A stretch of 48,384 nucleotides of DNA, from assembly GCA_009377495.1 (NCBI GenBank), contig WHTZ01000048.1, forward strand, positions 1-48,384, read 5' to 3'. A program made the position numbers and the translations under genes. Positions 39,420 to 46,008 of this stretch are shown here, piece by piece. Each line of letters starts with the position of its first letter. Within the stretch, counting starts at the first letter, position 1. The notes beneath the pieces are model-generated. The model worked only from the letters and a program-made list of their open reading frames with translations, was not told where the DNA came from and did not search any database. The DNA is from Luteitalea sp. GTDB lineage: Bacteria; Acidobacteriota; Vicinamibacteria; Vicinamibacterales; Vicinamibacteraceae.

Positions 39420-41342
39420 TCATGGTCGTGAGTCAACCGGCAGCACGATCGTCGCCGTCGTGCCCTCGCGGGATCGGCTCGCCAGTTCAATGGTGCCGCG
39501 GAGGCCCTCGACAATGTGGCGTGCAATAGCAAGGCCAAGCCCAGAACCGGTGCGACGGGTCGTGAAGTACGGTTCGAAGACCCGTGGGAGGTCTTCCGGC
39601 GCGATACCGGTGCCCCGGTCGGCAACGGTGACCCGCACGCGGCTCGACGAGTCGCGCCGCACCTCCACCGCGATCTCCGGGCTTGGCGTCTTCCCGTGGG
39701 CCCCGCCCTTCGGAGCTTCGCGAGCGACGCCGCTCGGTCCGGCCGCCACCGTGGGCACGGCTCTTCCTTCGGCGCGGCGTGCGAGGACAGCATCGCGCGC
39801 GTTCGCCAGAACGTTCACGAGGGCGCCACGCAGCCGCTCGGCGTCCGCGACAATCTCGACGCGTTCCTCCGGCGTCGACACCGCGAAGTGGACGTCGTAG
39901 CCGCGCGCGCTGGCCTCGGCAGCGTCCCGACACAGCGCCGCGAGGTCGACCGTCTCGTAGGCGAATTGCAGGGGCCGCGCATAGTCCAGCACCTCCCCAA
40001 CCAGCCGGTCGAGACGATGCACCTCCGCTTCGATGTCGGCTATCGCGGGTGCCGCGCGTCCGGCGGGCTCGTCTGGCCGAAGCGCAACGAAGGCAGACTC
40101 GTCTCGCCGAAGCGTAGCGAAGGCAGACCGCTTGAGCGTATGCAGTGAGGCTTTGATGATCATCAGCGGATTACGGATCTCGTGGGCCAGCACCGTCGAG
40201 AACCGCCCAAGCGTCGAGAGCCGCTCCCGCTGTGCGGCCTCTCGTTGAAACCGCGCGAGCGATGAAGCCAGCATCTCGAAGGTGCGCGCCAGCAAGCGGG
40301 CATCCTCGTCTTCCCACCAACCGTGGGACGGCGGCGGGCTGGCGCGGCTCAAATCTCCCGTGGCTGCCACGTCGCGCATGGTCGCCGTGATGGCCGCCAG
40401 TGGTCGCGTGATGGTCCGTGCGACCAAGTAGCTGAGCAGCGTGGCTCCCAGCACCGCAAGAAGGGCCGTGACCACGAGCGCGGTGTGCACGGTGCGCAAG
40501 GGGCGCAAGCGCTCCGTGCGCGAGCGCAGCACCAGCGCAATTGCCGTGGACGGTTGGCTGACCTCGGCGTCCGCAGACGTCAGTTGTAGCGAGATCTCCC
40601 GAGTCGCGGCGACATAGTCTTCGCCTTGTATTGTCACGCGAGCCACCGAGCGTCTTCCGCCGCGGCTGTGGGACCGGCGGAGGGCCTCCAGTAGCTCGGT
40701 CGGCGTAGCGTCCAGCGTTGTGGCATAAACCCGACCAGGTGACGCGAACACGATGTCCGCCTGTGTCAGGTCCTTGAACCGCTTCGCGAGCGCTTCGTCG
40801 AGGCTGAAGCCTATGCTGAGCGTCCCGAGAATCTCCGGAAGGGGCTCGATCCAGATTGGCGCCGAGACGACAACCTGGAGGACTCCGCTCCCGCGTGGCC
40901 AAAACGAACTGTTCGCGCGACCGGCGAGCGCAGCCTGAATCGCGGGCACATCGCGAATTGCCTCGGGCGCCACACTGGGATCTCCAATTGTGGCCAACGG
41001 CCTTCCTTCGCGGTTCGTCACGAGGAAGAGGTCGGCGCCGAGCTGTTCTGGATACGCCTCGACCACGGGCAGCACCGTCGGCGGATGGTCCGTGTCCACC
41101 GCAGCTTTGAGCTTCGGCAGGTCGGCGATGAGCCGGGCGTCGCGAATGAGACCCTTGAAGTGCTCGCCGTAGTTGCGCTCGACAAGCGTGGTTGCTTCCT
41201 CCAAGCCACGCTCCAACTCTCGTTCCGCCTGCGCCGTGACCACGGCGTTGACGACGAGCATGGCGACGCCAATGGTCATCAGCGCGAGGAGGGCGCTCGC
41301 CAGAAAGATCCGGTTGCTGAGCGAAGATAGGAATCGAGTCAT
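39420..41342 (-). CDS. Membrane sensor histidine kinase with repeat-derived insertion
   Basis: A 640-residue kinase. Membrane helices lie near residues 10-36 (IFLASALLALMTIGVAMLVV) and 285-310 (ALVVTALLAVLGATLLSYLV). They enclose a Cache-like periplasmic sensor. A HAMP domain follows, then HisKA with the phospho-His in LAHEIRNPLMIIK, and HATPase with ADRGTGI and TGSGLGLAIARHIVEGL. Two 10-residue units (SAFATLRRDE and SAFVALRPDE), read from a 60-base tandem repeat at 40069-40128, sit in the loop between the HisKA helices. A second low-complexity segment lies inside the ATPase domain (RRAEGRAVPTVAAGP). The ATG at 41342 overlaps the cupredoxin stop as ATGA. It should phosphorylate the sigma-54 regulator. 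Confidence 0.9.
   Translation of the reverse strand: MTRFLSSLSNRIFLASALLALMTIGVAMLVVNAVVTAQAERELERGLEEATTLVERNYGEHFKGLIRDARLIADLPKLKAAVDTDHPPTVLPVVEAYPEQLGADLFLVTNREGRPLATIGDPSVAPEAIRDVPAIQAALAGRANSSFWPRGSGVLQVVVSAPIWIEPLPEILGTLSIGFSLDEALAKRFKDLTQADIVFASPGRVYATTLDATPTELLEALRRSHSRGGRRSVARVTIQGEDYVAATREISLQLTSADAEVSQPSTAIALVLRSRTERLRPLRTVHTALVVTALLAVLGATLLSYLVARTITRPLAAITATMRDVAATGDLSRASPPPSHGWWEDEDARLLARTFEMLASSLARFQREAAQRERLSTLGRFSTVLAHEIRNPLMIIKASLHTLKRSAFATLRRDESAFVALRPDEPAGRAAPAIADIEAEVHRLDRLVGEVLDYARPLQFAYETVDLAALCRDAAEASARGYDVHFAVSTPEERVEIVADAERLRGALVNVLANARDAVLARRAEGRAVPTVAAGPSGVAREAPKGGAHGKTPSPEIAVEVRRDSSSRVRVTVADRGTGIAPEDLPRVFEPYFTTRRTGSGLGLAIARHIVEGLRGTIELASRSREGTTATIVLPVDSRP
40069..40128. 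repeat. Tandem pair of a 30-bp repeat, inserted in frame in the kinase gene
   Basis: Two 30-base units (40069-40098 and 40099-40128) share TCGTCT..CCGAAGCG..GCGAAGGCAGAC and differ at only a few bases. The same unit in the opposite orientation lies at 41341-41370. Its length is a multiple of three, so the reading frame is kept. Confidence 0.8.
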
Positions 41343-42034
41343 CCGCCTTCGCTCCGCTTCGGCGAGACGGGTCCGCCTTCGCTCCGCGTCAGCACGAAAT
41401 CAACCGTGATGTCGCCGCTCTCAGGCACGGTCACCTGGCGCGTCGTCGTAGGGAGCGTCTCGTGCCACACAGCGAGCGTATATGTACCAGGCGGTACGTT
41501 CTCGATCCGGTAATGACCCGCCTCGTCCGTGATCGCGAAGTACCGATGTGCAAAGACGAGGATGAATGCGCTCATGTGTGAGTGGATGTCGCAAAACACC
41601 CGTACGATGCCCGGCCGATTGAAGCGGACCGCGCGCGAGCGTCCGCGCGCATAGCGCCCGAGGTCGAAGGTCCTGGGGCGCGAGAGCGAGAAGACATTGT
41701 GGAAGAAAGGGTCGTTGTTGGGAAAGTCGACGACCGACCCGGTGGGGATGGCGAGCACGTGCGGCACGAAGCGCTCGTCGCGTTGATTCATACGGTAGCG
41801 GCGATTCTCCGGGTGCTCGAAGGCGCCGCGCGGAGCGCGCTCCAAGTAGACAACGCCGACTTGACTCGGCTCGCGATCTGGCGCCGTGGCTGGCGGCTGC
41901 ATCAAGCTTGGCCGGTGCTCGATGGGGTGGAGCGGCGGCAAGGTGATGCGTCCACGGATGGTGCCGTTGGCAGCCGCGACGCCAGGCGCGACGCCCACGA
42001 GCGCCAACGCGAGCACGAGACCGACTAGAACCAA
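41339..42034 (-). CDS. Exported cupredoxin-like protein with carboxypeptidase-regulatory-like tail
   Basis: A 231-residue exported protein. A hydrophobic leader (LVLVGLVLALALVGVAPGVAA) opens the chain. A type-1 copper-like site is visible, with His in DPFFHNVF and then Cys, His and Met in RVFCDIHSHMSAFI, in the plastocyanin order. A CarboxypepD_reg-like segment follows (ITDEAGHYRIENVPPGTYTL). The start is inferred to be TTG at 42034 because GGAG lies eight bases upstream and the gene overlaps the barrel gene stop. A longer ATG frame only reads the barrel gene. The final residues RSEGGPVSPKRSEGG are encoded by copies of the 30-bp repeat, which seem to have replaced the original end. Confidence 0.75.
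   Translation of the reverse strand: MVLVGLVLALALVGVAPGVAAANGTIRGRITLPPLHPIEHRPSLMQPPATAPDREPSQVGVVYLERAPRGAFEHPENRRYRMNQRDERFVPHVLAIPTGSVVDFPNNDPFFHNVFSLSRPRTFDLGRYARGRSRAVRFNRPGIVRVFCDIHSHMSAFILVFAHRYFAITDEAGHYRIENVPPGTYTLAVWHETLPTTTRQVTVPESGDITVDFVLTRSEGGPVSPKRSEGG
41341..41400. repeat. 30-bp repeat plus partial copy at the cupredoxin-kinase junction
   Basis: The unit at 41341-41370 reads CCGCCTTCGCT.CGCTTCGGCGAGACG, the reverse complement of the units in the kinase gene. A partial second copy runs to about 41390. Together they encode the cupredoxin C-terminus and supply the GAAGGCGG ribosome-site-like sequence before the kinase ATG. Confidence 0.78.
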
Positions 42035-43302
42035 TAGGAGAGCTCCATGGCCACGAACCGCGCCCGGTCGAACCGCTGCGTGTCCCGCCAGTTGTGCTGA
42101 TACGCCAGCTTCACCGTAACGTTGCGCCGCACGCGATAGCCGCCGCCAATCTCCAGCCGCGTCACATCGGCTTCCCAGCTCAGACGAGCGCCAGTCGGGT
42201 CTGGCACCTTCGAGAACGTGAGCCGGTCGAGGCGCGCCGCGGCGTAGACACGCGGCGTCACCTTCACACGCCCTTCGCCCATCGCGGAGACCGCGCGCAA
42301 GGGGCGATCGATCTCGGGCGCCGCGACAGCAGGAAGATCCCAGGAACTGACGATGGTCTCCGTCCGAAACAGGAAGCGCGACCAAGACCATTCTGCGTCG
42401 AGTCCCAGCGCTTGCTGTGCAAATGTGTCGCGTCGTAGCGCCTCATCAGGTAAGGCCGTCACCGCGTCCTCGTCGACGAACGCTCCACGCGCGGCGGAGA
42501 TGCCCAAGACGAGCGCAGGCGTTGGCATGACCGCGATGCGGCCGGCAAGCTGGTTGCCGTTGTTGTTGTCGCGCGCGAGTGGGTGCGACAGTGTGCCGCG
42601 TGTCAGGGCCGCCCGCGCGTCGAGCCAGCGTGATCGCCACCGCGCCTGGACACCGGTATCGAGCCGCGTGCTCGCCACCACCGGCACGCCTGCCGCTGGT
42701 GTTGTTTCGCCTATGGGGTAGTCAACGCGCCAGCCACGACCCTGATTGGCGAACAGGTCGGTGGTCGAGCTCGGCAGCGAGTCATCACGCAACGCGAGGA
42801 GATACTGATACGCGAGCGGACGCCCGATGAGCGGGTTCGATGCCGCGTACTCGGCAGTCGCAAACGCGCCGAAGACGCGCGGAACTCTGCCCACCTCCAC
42901 GTCGAACGCGTGGCGCTTCCATGGCCGGACGCGGACGAAGAGCGCGTAAGGCAGCAGCACGTGCCGGTCGCCCCCGCCTTGTAGCCTGCCGATCGCGGTG
43001 CGGTCCTCGACGTTGGCGAGCACCGAGATTCGGTCGCTGAGCCGGCCCTCGGCCAGGACCCCGAAGGTCAGGAGCCGTAGCAGGTTGTGGTTGTAGTCAG
43101 AGGCGTTGAAGTAGCCCTCGTCGAGCGGTGCGACGGTAATGCGCAGCTCACCGGTCATGACGAGGCGGCCATCGAAGAGCGTCACGGGCTCGGAGGGGAG
43201 CTGGGCGTACGATGGGCGGGCAGCGGCGAGCAGAAGGCAGGCGACGAGAGGTGCCCCCTTCAGTCGCGGGAACCGGCTGGAGCTCGCCGTCGTGTGATGC
43301 AC
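42025..43302 (-). CDS. Outer-membrane porin-like beta-barrel protein
   Basis: A 425-residue exported protein. A signal peptide ends near ARPSYAQ. The rest alternates hydrophobic and polar residues with many aromatic strand ends, such as GYFNASDYNHNLLRLLTFGV, HAFDVEVGRVPRVFGAFATA and the terminal FVAMELSYWF, whose last Phe is the usual Bam signal. I do not recognise a named family. The overlap with the cupredoxin gene and the order barrel, cupredoxin, kinase, regulator suggest an operon for an envelope redox or metal process. GAGG precedes the ATG. Confidence 0.75.
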   Translation of the reverse strand: MHHTTASSSRFPRLKGAPLVACLLLAAARPSYAQLPSEPVTLFDGRLVMTGELRITVAPLDEGYFNASDYNHNLLRLLTFGVLAEGRLSDRISVLANVEDRTAIGRLQGGGDRHVLLPYALFVRVRPWKRHAFDVEVGRVPRVFGAFATAEYAASNPLIGRPLAYQYLLALRDDSLPSSTTDLFANQGRGWRVDYPIGETTPAAGVPVVASTRLDTGVQARWRSRWLDARAALTRGTLSHPLARDNNNGNQLAGRIAVMPTPALVLGISAARGAFVDEDAVTALPDEALRRDTFAQQALGLDAEWSWSRFLFRTETIVSSWDLPAVAAPEIDRPLRAVSAMGEGRVKVTPRVYAAARLDRLTFSKVPDPTGARLSWEADVTRLEIGGGYRVRRNVTVKLAYQHNWRDTQRFDRARFVAMELSYWF

Positions 43303-43379
43303 GACCTCATGTTACCGTGAGCCCGCGCCCGGAATCGGTATGCCGCTCGAGTTTCGACAGGTCGTCGAGCGGGTGCGCC

Positions 43380-43705
43380 CCCGCGATCGCCTTTGCCGCC
43401 CCCCAGTTTTTCTCGACCCTCCGCGAAGCGTCGAGTCCCGCTCCCTGAGGAGTAAACAGCGGTAGTCTGCCTCGGATGTGCGGCGGTGCCGCCGGCAGCG
43501 TGATCGCGTGTGCCCGCGCCGCCCCGGTCGGCCGCGTGGAAAAACCACGGGCGGCGCTCACGTGTGGCGACCCGCCGAGCTCCGTGAGCTCGGCGGCGGT
43601 CTGGCGCCGCCCGTGGTTTTACCCCTTCGCGGATCACGCGGCCTCCAACGGGGCGACGCCGGCACACGCGGTCACGCCTGCCGGCGCTGTCCCCCATCGC
43701 GGTGC
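43380..43705 (+). repeat. Left copy of a ~330-bp inverted repeat pair
   Basis: This stretch holds no supported gene. It matches 44455-44784 as the reverse complement. The outer end CCCGCGATCGC, the tract GCCGCCCCCCAGTTTTTCTCG, and the core from 43523 to 43652 are conserved, with more divergence between. The core forms a large hairpin. Its 17-base outer arms (43541-43557 and 43604-43620) are perfect complements, and its inner 11-base arms (43572-43582 and 43586-43596) enclose a three-base loop. The frameshifted KTSC gene lies just inside. Confidence 0.85.
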
Positions 43706-43717
43706 ACGTGTCATGGG

Positions 43718-44318
43718 TCAGGCCACGCGTTGGTAGCGAAAGCGGCGTCGGATGTGGCGGTTGAAGTAGCGTCTTCGACGTGGCGGCGACCAAGCCCTCG
43801 ACGATCGGACGTGGGACCTCGAAATACCGGTACCTCGCGCGGCTGCGGAATTCGAGTTCGAGTGTGGTGTCGTTCGCGTCCTGCAGGGACGCGAGCCGCG
43901 ACGACACGAGCGGCATTCGGCCCGTCGGCCACGTCCTCGTGTGATCTCCGTCGCGGGCGTGCCGCGCGCCAAGGCGGCGAGCGAATCGCCCGAGGGAGAG
44001 TGCGAGGATGGCGATCGAGAGGGCGCTGAGCCGGCGCCGGGTGCCATGGCGAAGCATCGCGACCGTCAGCAAGGCGAGCCCGAGCGATACCCATCGTCCC
44101 AGGTTGGGCGCCGCCGCGGCGAGCAGATCCAACACGCGGACGATCGTGGCGGCCTGCGTGGCCTCGAACGCGCGGCCTGTCAGGCGCCGCCGATCGGCGT
44201 CCGAACGCGGGCGCCGCGCCCTGGCGCGGGGCCGCCGTCCTGGAGGCCCTGCGTGAGGATCGTATCTGTATGGATGCTCAGACATACGGCGAAATATCGT
44301 CTGCCTCTGGTGGGACAT
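43718..44318 (-). pseudogene. Frameshifted membrane-anchored KTSC-domain gene
   Basis: From ATG 44318 (AGGAG ten bases upstream) the frame encodes a basic N-terminus and two membrane helices (LGRWVSLGLALLTVAML, LSALSIAILALSL). A KTSC domain follows (SSRLASLQDANDTTLELEF, YRYFEVPRPIVEGLVAATSK). At about 43770 the match jumps to another frame that reads YFNRHIRRRFRYQRVA and stops at 43718. KTSC domains normally continue SKG.YFN..IR..F, so a one-base indel interrupts an otherwise intact domain. The KTSC domain is found fused to RNA- and tRNA-related enzymes and has no fixed function. The pair of inverted repeats flanks this gene, which looks like the cargo of the element. Confidence 0.72.
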
Positions 44319-44331
44319 GTGGTGCGCACTC

Positions 44332-44445
44332 CTATTGGTCCGGGGATGGTGCCTTGCGCCGGATGAGTTCGACGTTAATGCTCGAGATCTCTTCGAGCAG
44401 CGACATCGCGTGATGGTAATTACGGACCCACCGCTCGGCATCTAC
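44332..44445 (-). pseudogene. Truncated ORF cut by the right inverted repeat
   Basis: An open frame ends at 44332, 13 bases before the KTSC start, and its stop overlaps the KTSC ribosome site. Its last 37 residues (VDAERWVRNYHHAMSLLEEI, then SSINVELIRRKAPSPDQ) look like real helical protein. The residues before that come only from the repeat. I do not recognise the family. It is best explained as the C-terminal end of a gene whose front was replaced by the repeat. Confidence 0.5.
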
Positions 44446-44454
44446 CGGTGCGCG

Positions 44455-44784
44455 ATGGTGAAGCGGGTCAGCGCCGGCGGGGCGTGTCACGGGTGCCAGC
44501 GCCGGCCCGTTGGAGGCCGCGTGATCTCCGCGAGGGGGTAAAACCACGGGCGGCGCCTGACCGCCGCCGAGCTCACGGAGCTCGGCGGGTCGCCACACGT
44601 GAGCGCCGCCTGTGGTTTTTCCACGCGGCCGACCGGGACGCGCGGCATCCGTGATCACGCCCCGCCGGCGGCACCGCTGCGCGTGCGCGGGAGACCGCCT
44701 GCATATCGACTCTTCAGCGTGCCGGCATTCAGCGTCTCAGGGAGGGCCGAGAAAAACTGGGGGGCGGCAAGCCGCGATCGCGGG
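44455..44784 (-). repeat. Right copy of the inverted repeat pair
   Basis: The reverse complement of 43380-43705. The core 44506-44638 is nearly identical to the left core. Outer arms 44540-44556 and 44603-44619 pair with one mismatch. The outer end GCGATCGCGGG stops one base before the -35 box of the toxin-antitoxin promoter. Apart from the repeat no gene is seen between 44446 and 44834. Confidence 0.85.
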
Positions 44785-44832
44785 TTGACTACGGCATTGA
44801 TTCGGCCTAGAATTGGGAAGATAATATTTTCC
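44785..44832 (+). promoter_or_regulatory. Promoter and candidate operator of the RES-Xre operon
   Basis: TTGACT (44785-44790) and TAGAAT (44808-44813) are separated by exactly 17 bases, a strong sigma-70 pattern. A near-palindrome, GGAAGATAATATTTTCC (44816-44832), covers the expected start and ends two bases before the antitoxin ATG. Antitoxins of this class repress their own promoter, so this is the likely operator. Confidence 0.7.
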
Positions 44833-44834
44833 GT

Positions 44835-45443
44835 ATGTTGTCCGACTCCGCTCCTAGCACAGCCGGGAGCCCGTTGCGCCTGGCCATCGAAACCGCCCGG
44901 CGCGCGGAGGCCATGGGTCTCGGCCGCGCAGCCGACGTCGCACCGTTCGATGCTGCGGGCCTTCAGCGTTTGGCGCGTCGTGTCGAGCGCGCCGGGATTG
45001 CCCGCGATGCGGCGCGCACCCTTGCCAACGTCGAGGCACCCGAGCCAGCGGAGGTCGCCGAGCTCTTGACGATGATGATCGCGGCCTTGGAGGCATCGCC
45101 CGCACCCGTCTACGAGTGGAAAGCCGTCTCGGCCGTGTTCGACAGCGAGCAGCTCGCCTCGCTCCTCGGTGTGTCGCTGTCGAGCCTCCGGCGCTATCAG
45201 ACCAGCGCGCGCCCCACGCCAGACGACGTGGCTGCGCGACTGCACTGGCTAGCACTCATCGTGGGAGACCTGGCGGGCACGTACAACGACATCGGGATCC
45301 GCCGCTGGTTCGACCGACGCCGGACTGCCCTGAGCGGGAAACCACCCGCGTCGCTGCTCCAGGGCACGTGGGCGCCCGAAGACGCAGGGCCGCAGCGCGT
45401 GCGCGCGCTCGCGCAATCTCTCGTCTCGCTTGCGGGGACATGA
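44835..45443 (+). CDS. Xre/MbcA-type antitoxin
   Basis: A 202-residue DNA-binding antitoxin. Residues about 95-135 hold a helix-turn-helix (FDSEQLASLLGVSLSSLRRY). The following HWLALIVGDLAGTYNDIGIR, WFDRRRTALSGKPPASLL and GTW match the Xre/MbcA/ParS toxin-binding domain. The N-terminal 90 residues are an extra helical part longer than in most members. The gene overlaps the RES toxin gene as ATGA. The protein should bind and block the toxin and repress its own promoter. Confidence 0.85.
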   Translation: MLSDSAPSTAGSPLRLAIETARRAEAMGLGRAADVAPFDAAGLQRLARRVERAGIARDAARTLANVEAPEPAEVAELLTMMIAALEASPAPVYEWKAVSAVFDSEQLASLLGVSLSSLRRYQTSARPTPDDVAARLHWLALIVGDLAGTYNDIGIRRWFDRRRTALSGKPPASLLQGTWAPEDAGPQRVRALAQSLVSLAGT

Positions 45444-45991
45444 AGCTCTTTCGCCAGGCCGATCCGCGGTATCCCTTCGCCTGGGAAACCGCCGCGCAGC
45501 CCGAAGGGCGCTGGCACGCTCCAGGGGAAGGTCCGGCGCACTACTTCGCGGACACACCGGACGCCGCGTGGGCCGAGCTGGTCCGACACGAGGAGATCAC
45601 CAGCCCCGCCGATCTCCAGACGATCCGTCGCGCGATGTGGGTCGTCGACGTTGACGAGGCGCCCGCAGCGCCGGTTGATCTGCCGGAGGCCGTGCTGACC
45701 GGCGATCCCGATAGCTGGCCCGCGTGTCAGCGAGCAGCGCAGGCCTTGCGGCGCACAGGCGTGACGCGTCTGGACGTGCCCTCGGCTGCGTTGCTCCCCG
45801 GCGCTGCGACGGGCTATATCGTGCAGAACGGCCTTCATCCGAGTGCCCCGCGCGACGGTCATGTCGTCGTGCTGTTTGGTCGTCCAGAACGGATGATCGG
45901 GTGGCTCATGGCTGACGCCGCACACCCGCCGGCGGAGTTACTCGGGCGAGTGCGGCACTATTCACGCGGCTCCCACGTCCATCGCAGGTAG
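45440..45991 (+). CDS. RES-domain toxin
   Basis: A 183-residue toxin of the RES family, whose studied members (MbcT and relatives) consume NAD+. The start MKLFRQADPRYPFAW is followed by the arginine-tyrosine-glutamate core in GRWHAPGEGPAHYFADTPD and AAWAELVRHEEI. These are the conserved catalytic positions. The length is typical of the family. The ATG at 45440 overlaps the antitoxin stop. The gene ends 17 bases from the converging glycosyltransferase-like gene. No frameshift is seen, so the module appears intact and likely active. Confidence 0.87.
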   Translation: MKLFRQADPRYPFAWETAAQPEGRWHAPGEGPAHYFADTPDAAWAELVRHEEITSPADLQTIRRAMWVVDVDEAPAAPVDLPEAVLTGDPDSWPACQRAAQALRRTGVTRLDVPSAALLPGAATGYIVQNGLHPSAPRDGHVVVLFGRPERMIGWLMADAAHPPAELLGRVRHYSRGSHVHRR

Positions 45992-46008
45992 CCTGGGGTT
46001 AAGCGCAT

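Noticed and set aside
43260..44441. A 393-residue minus-strand open frame across the repeat region
   Set aside because: Only its middle is protein-like (KTSC domain). Both ends are repeat sequence or the reverse of other genes, so it was replaced by the frameshifted KTSC gene.
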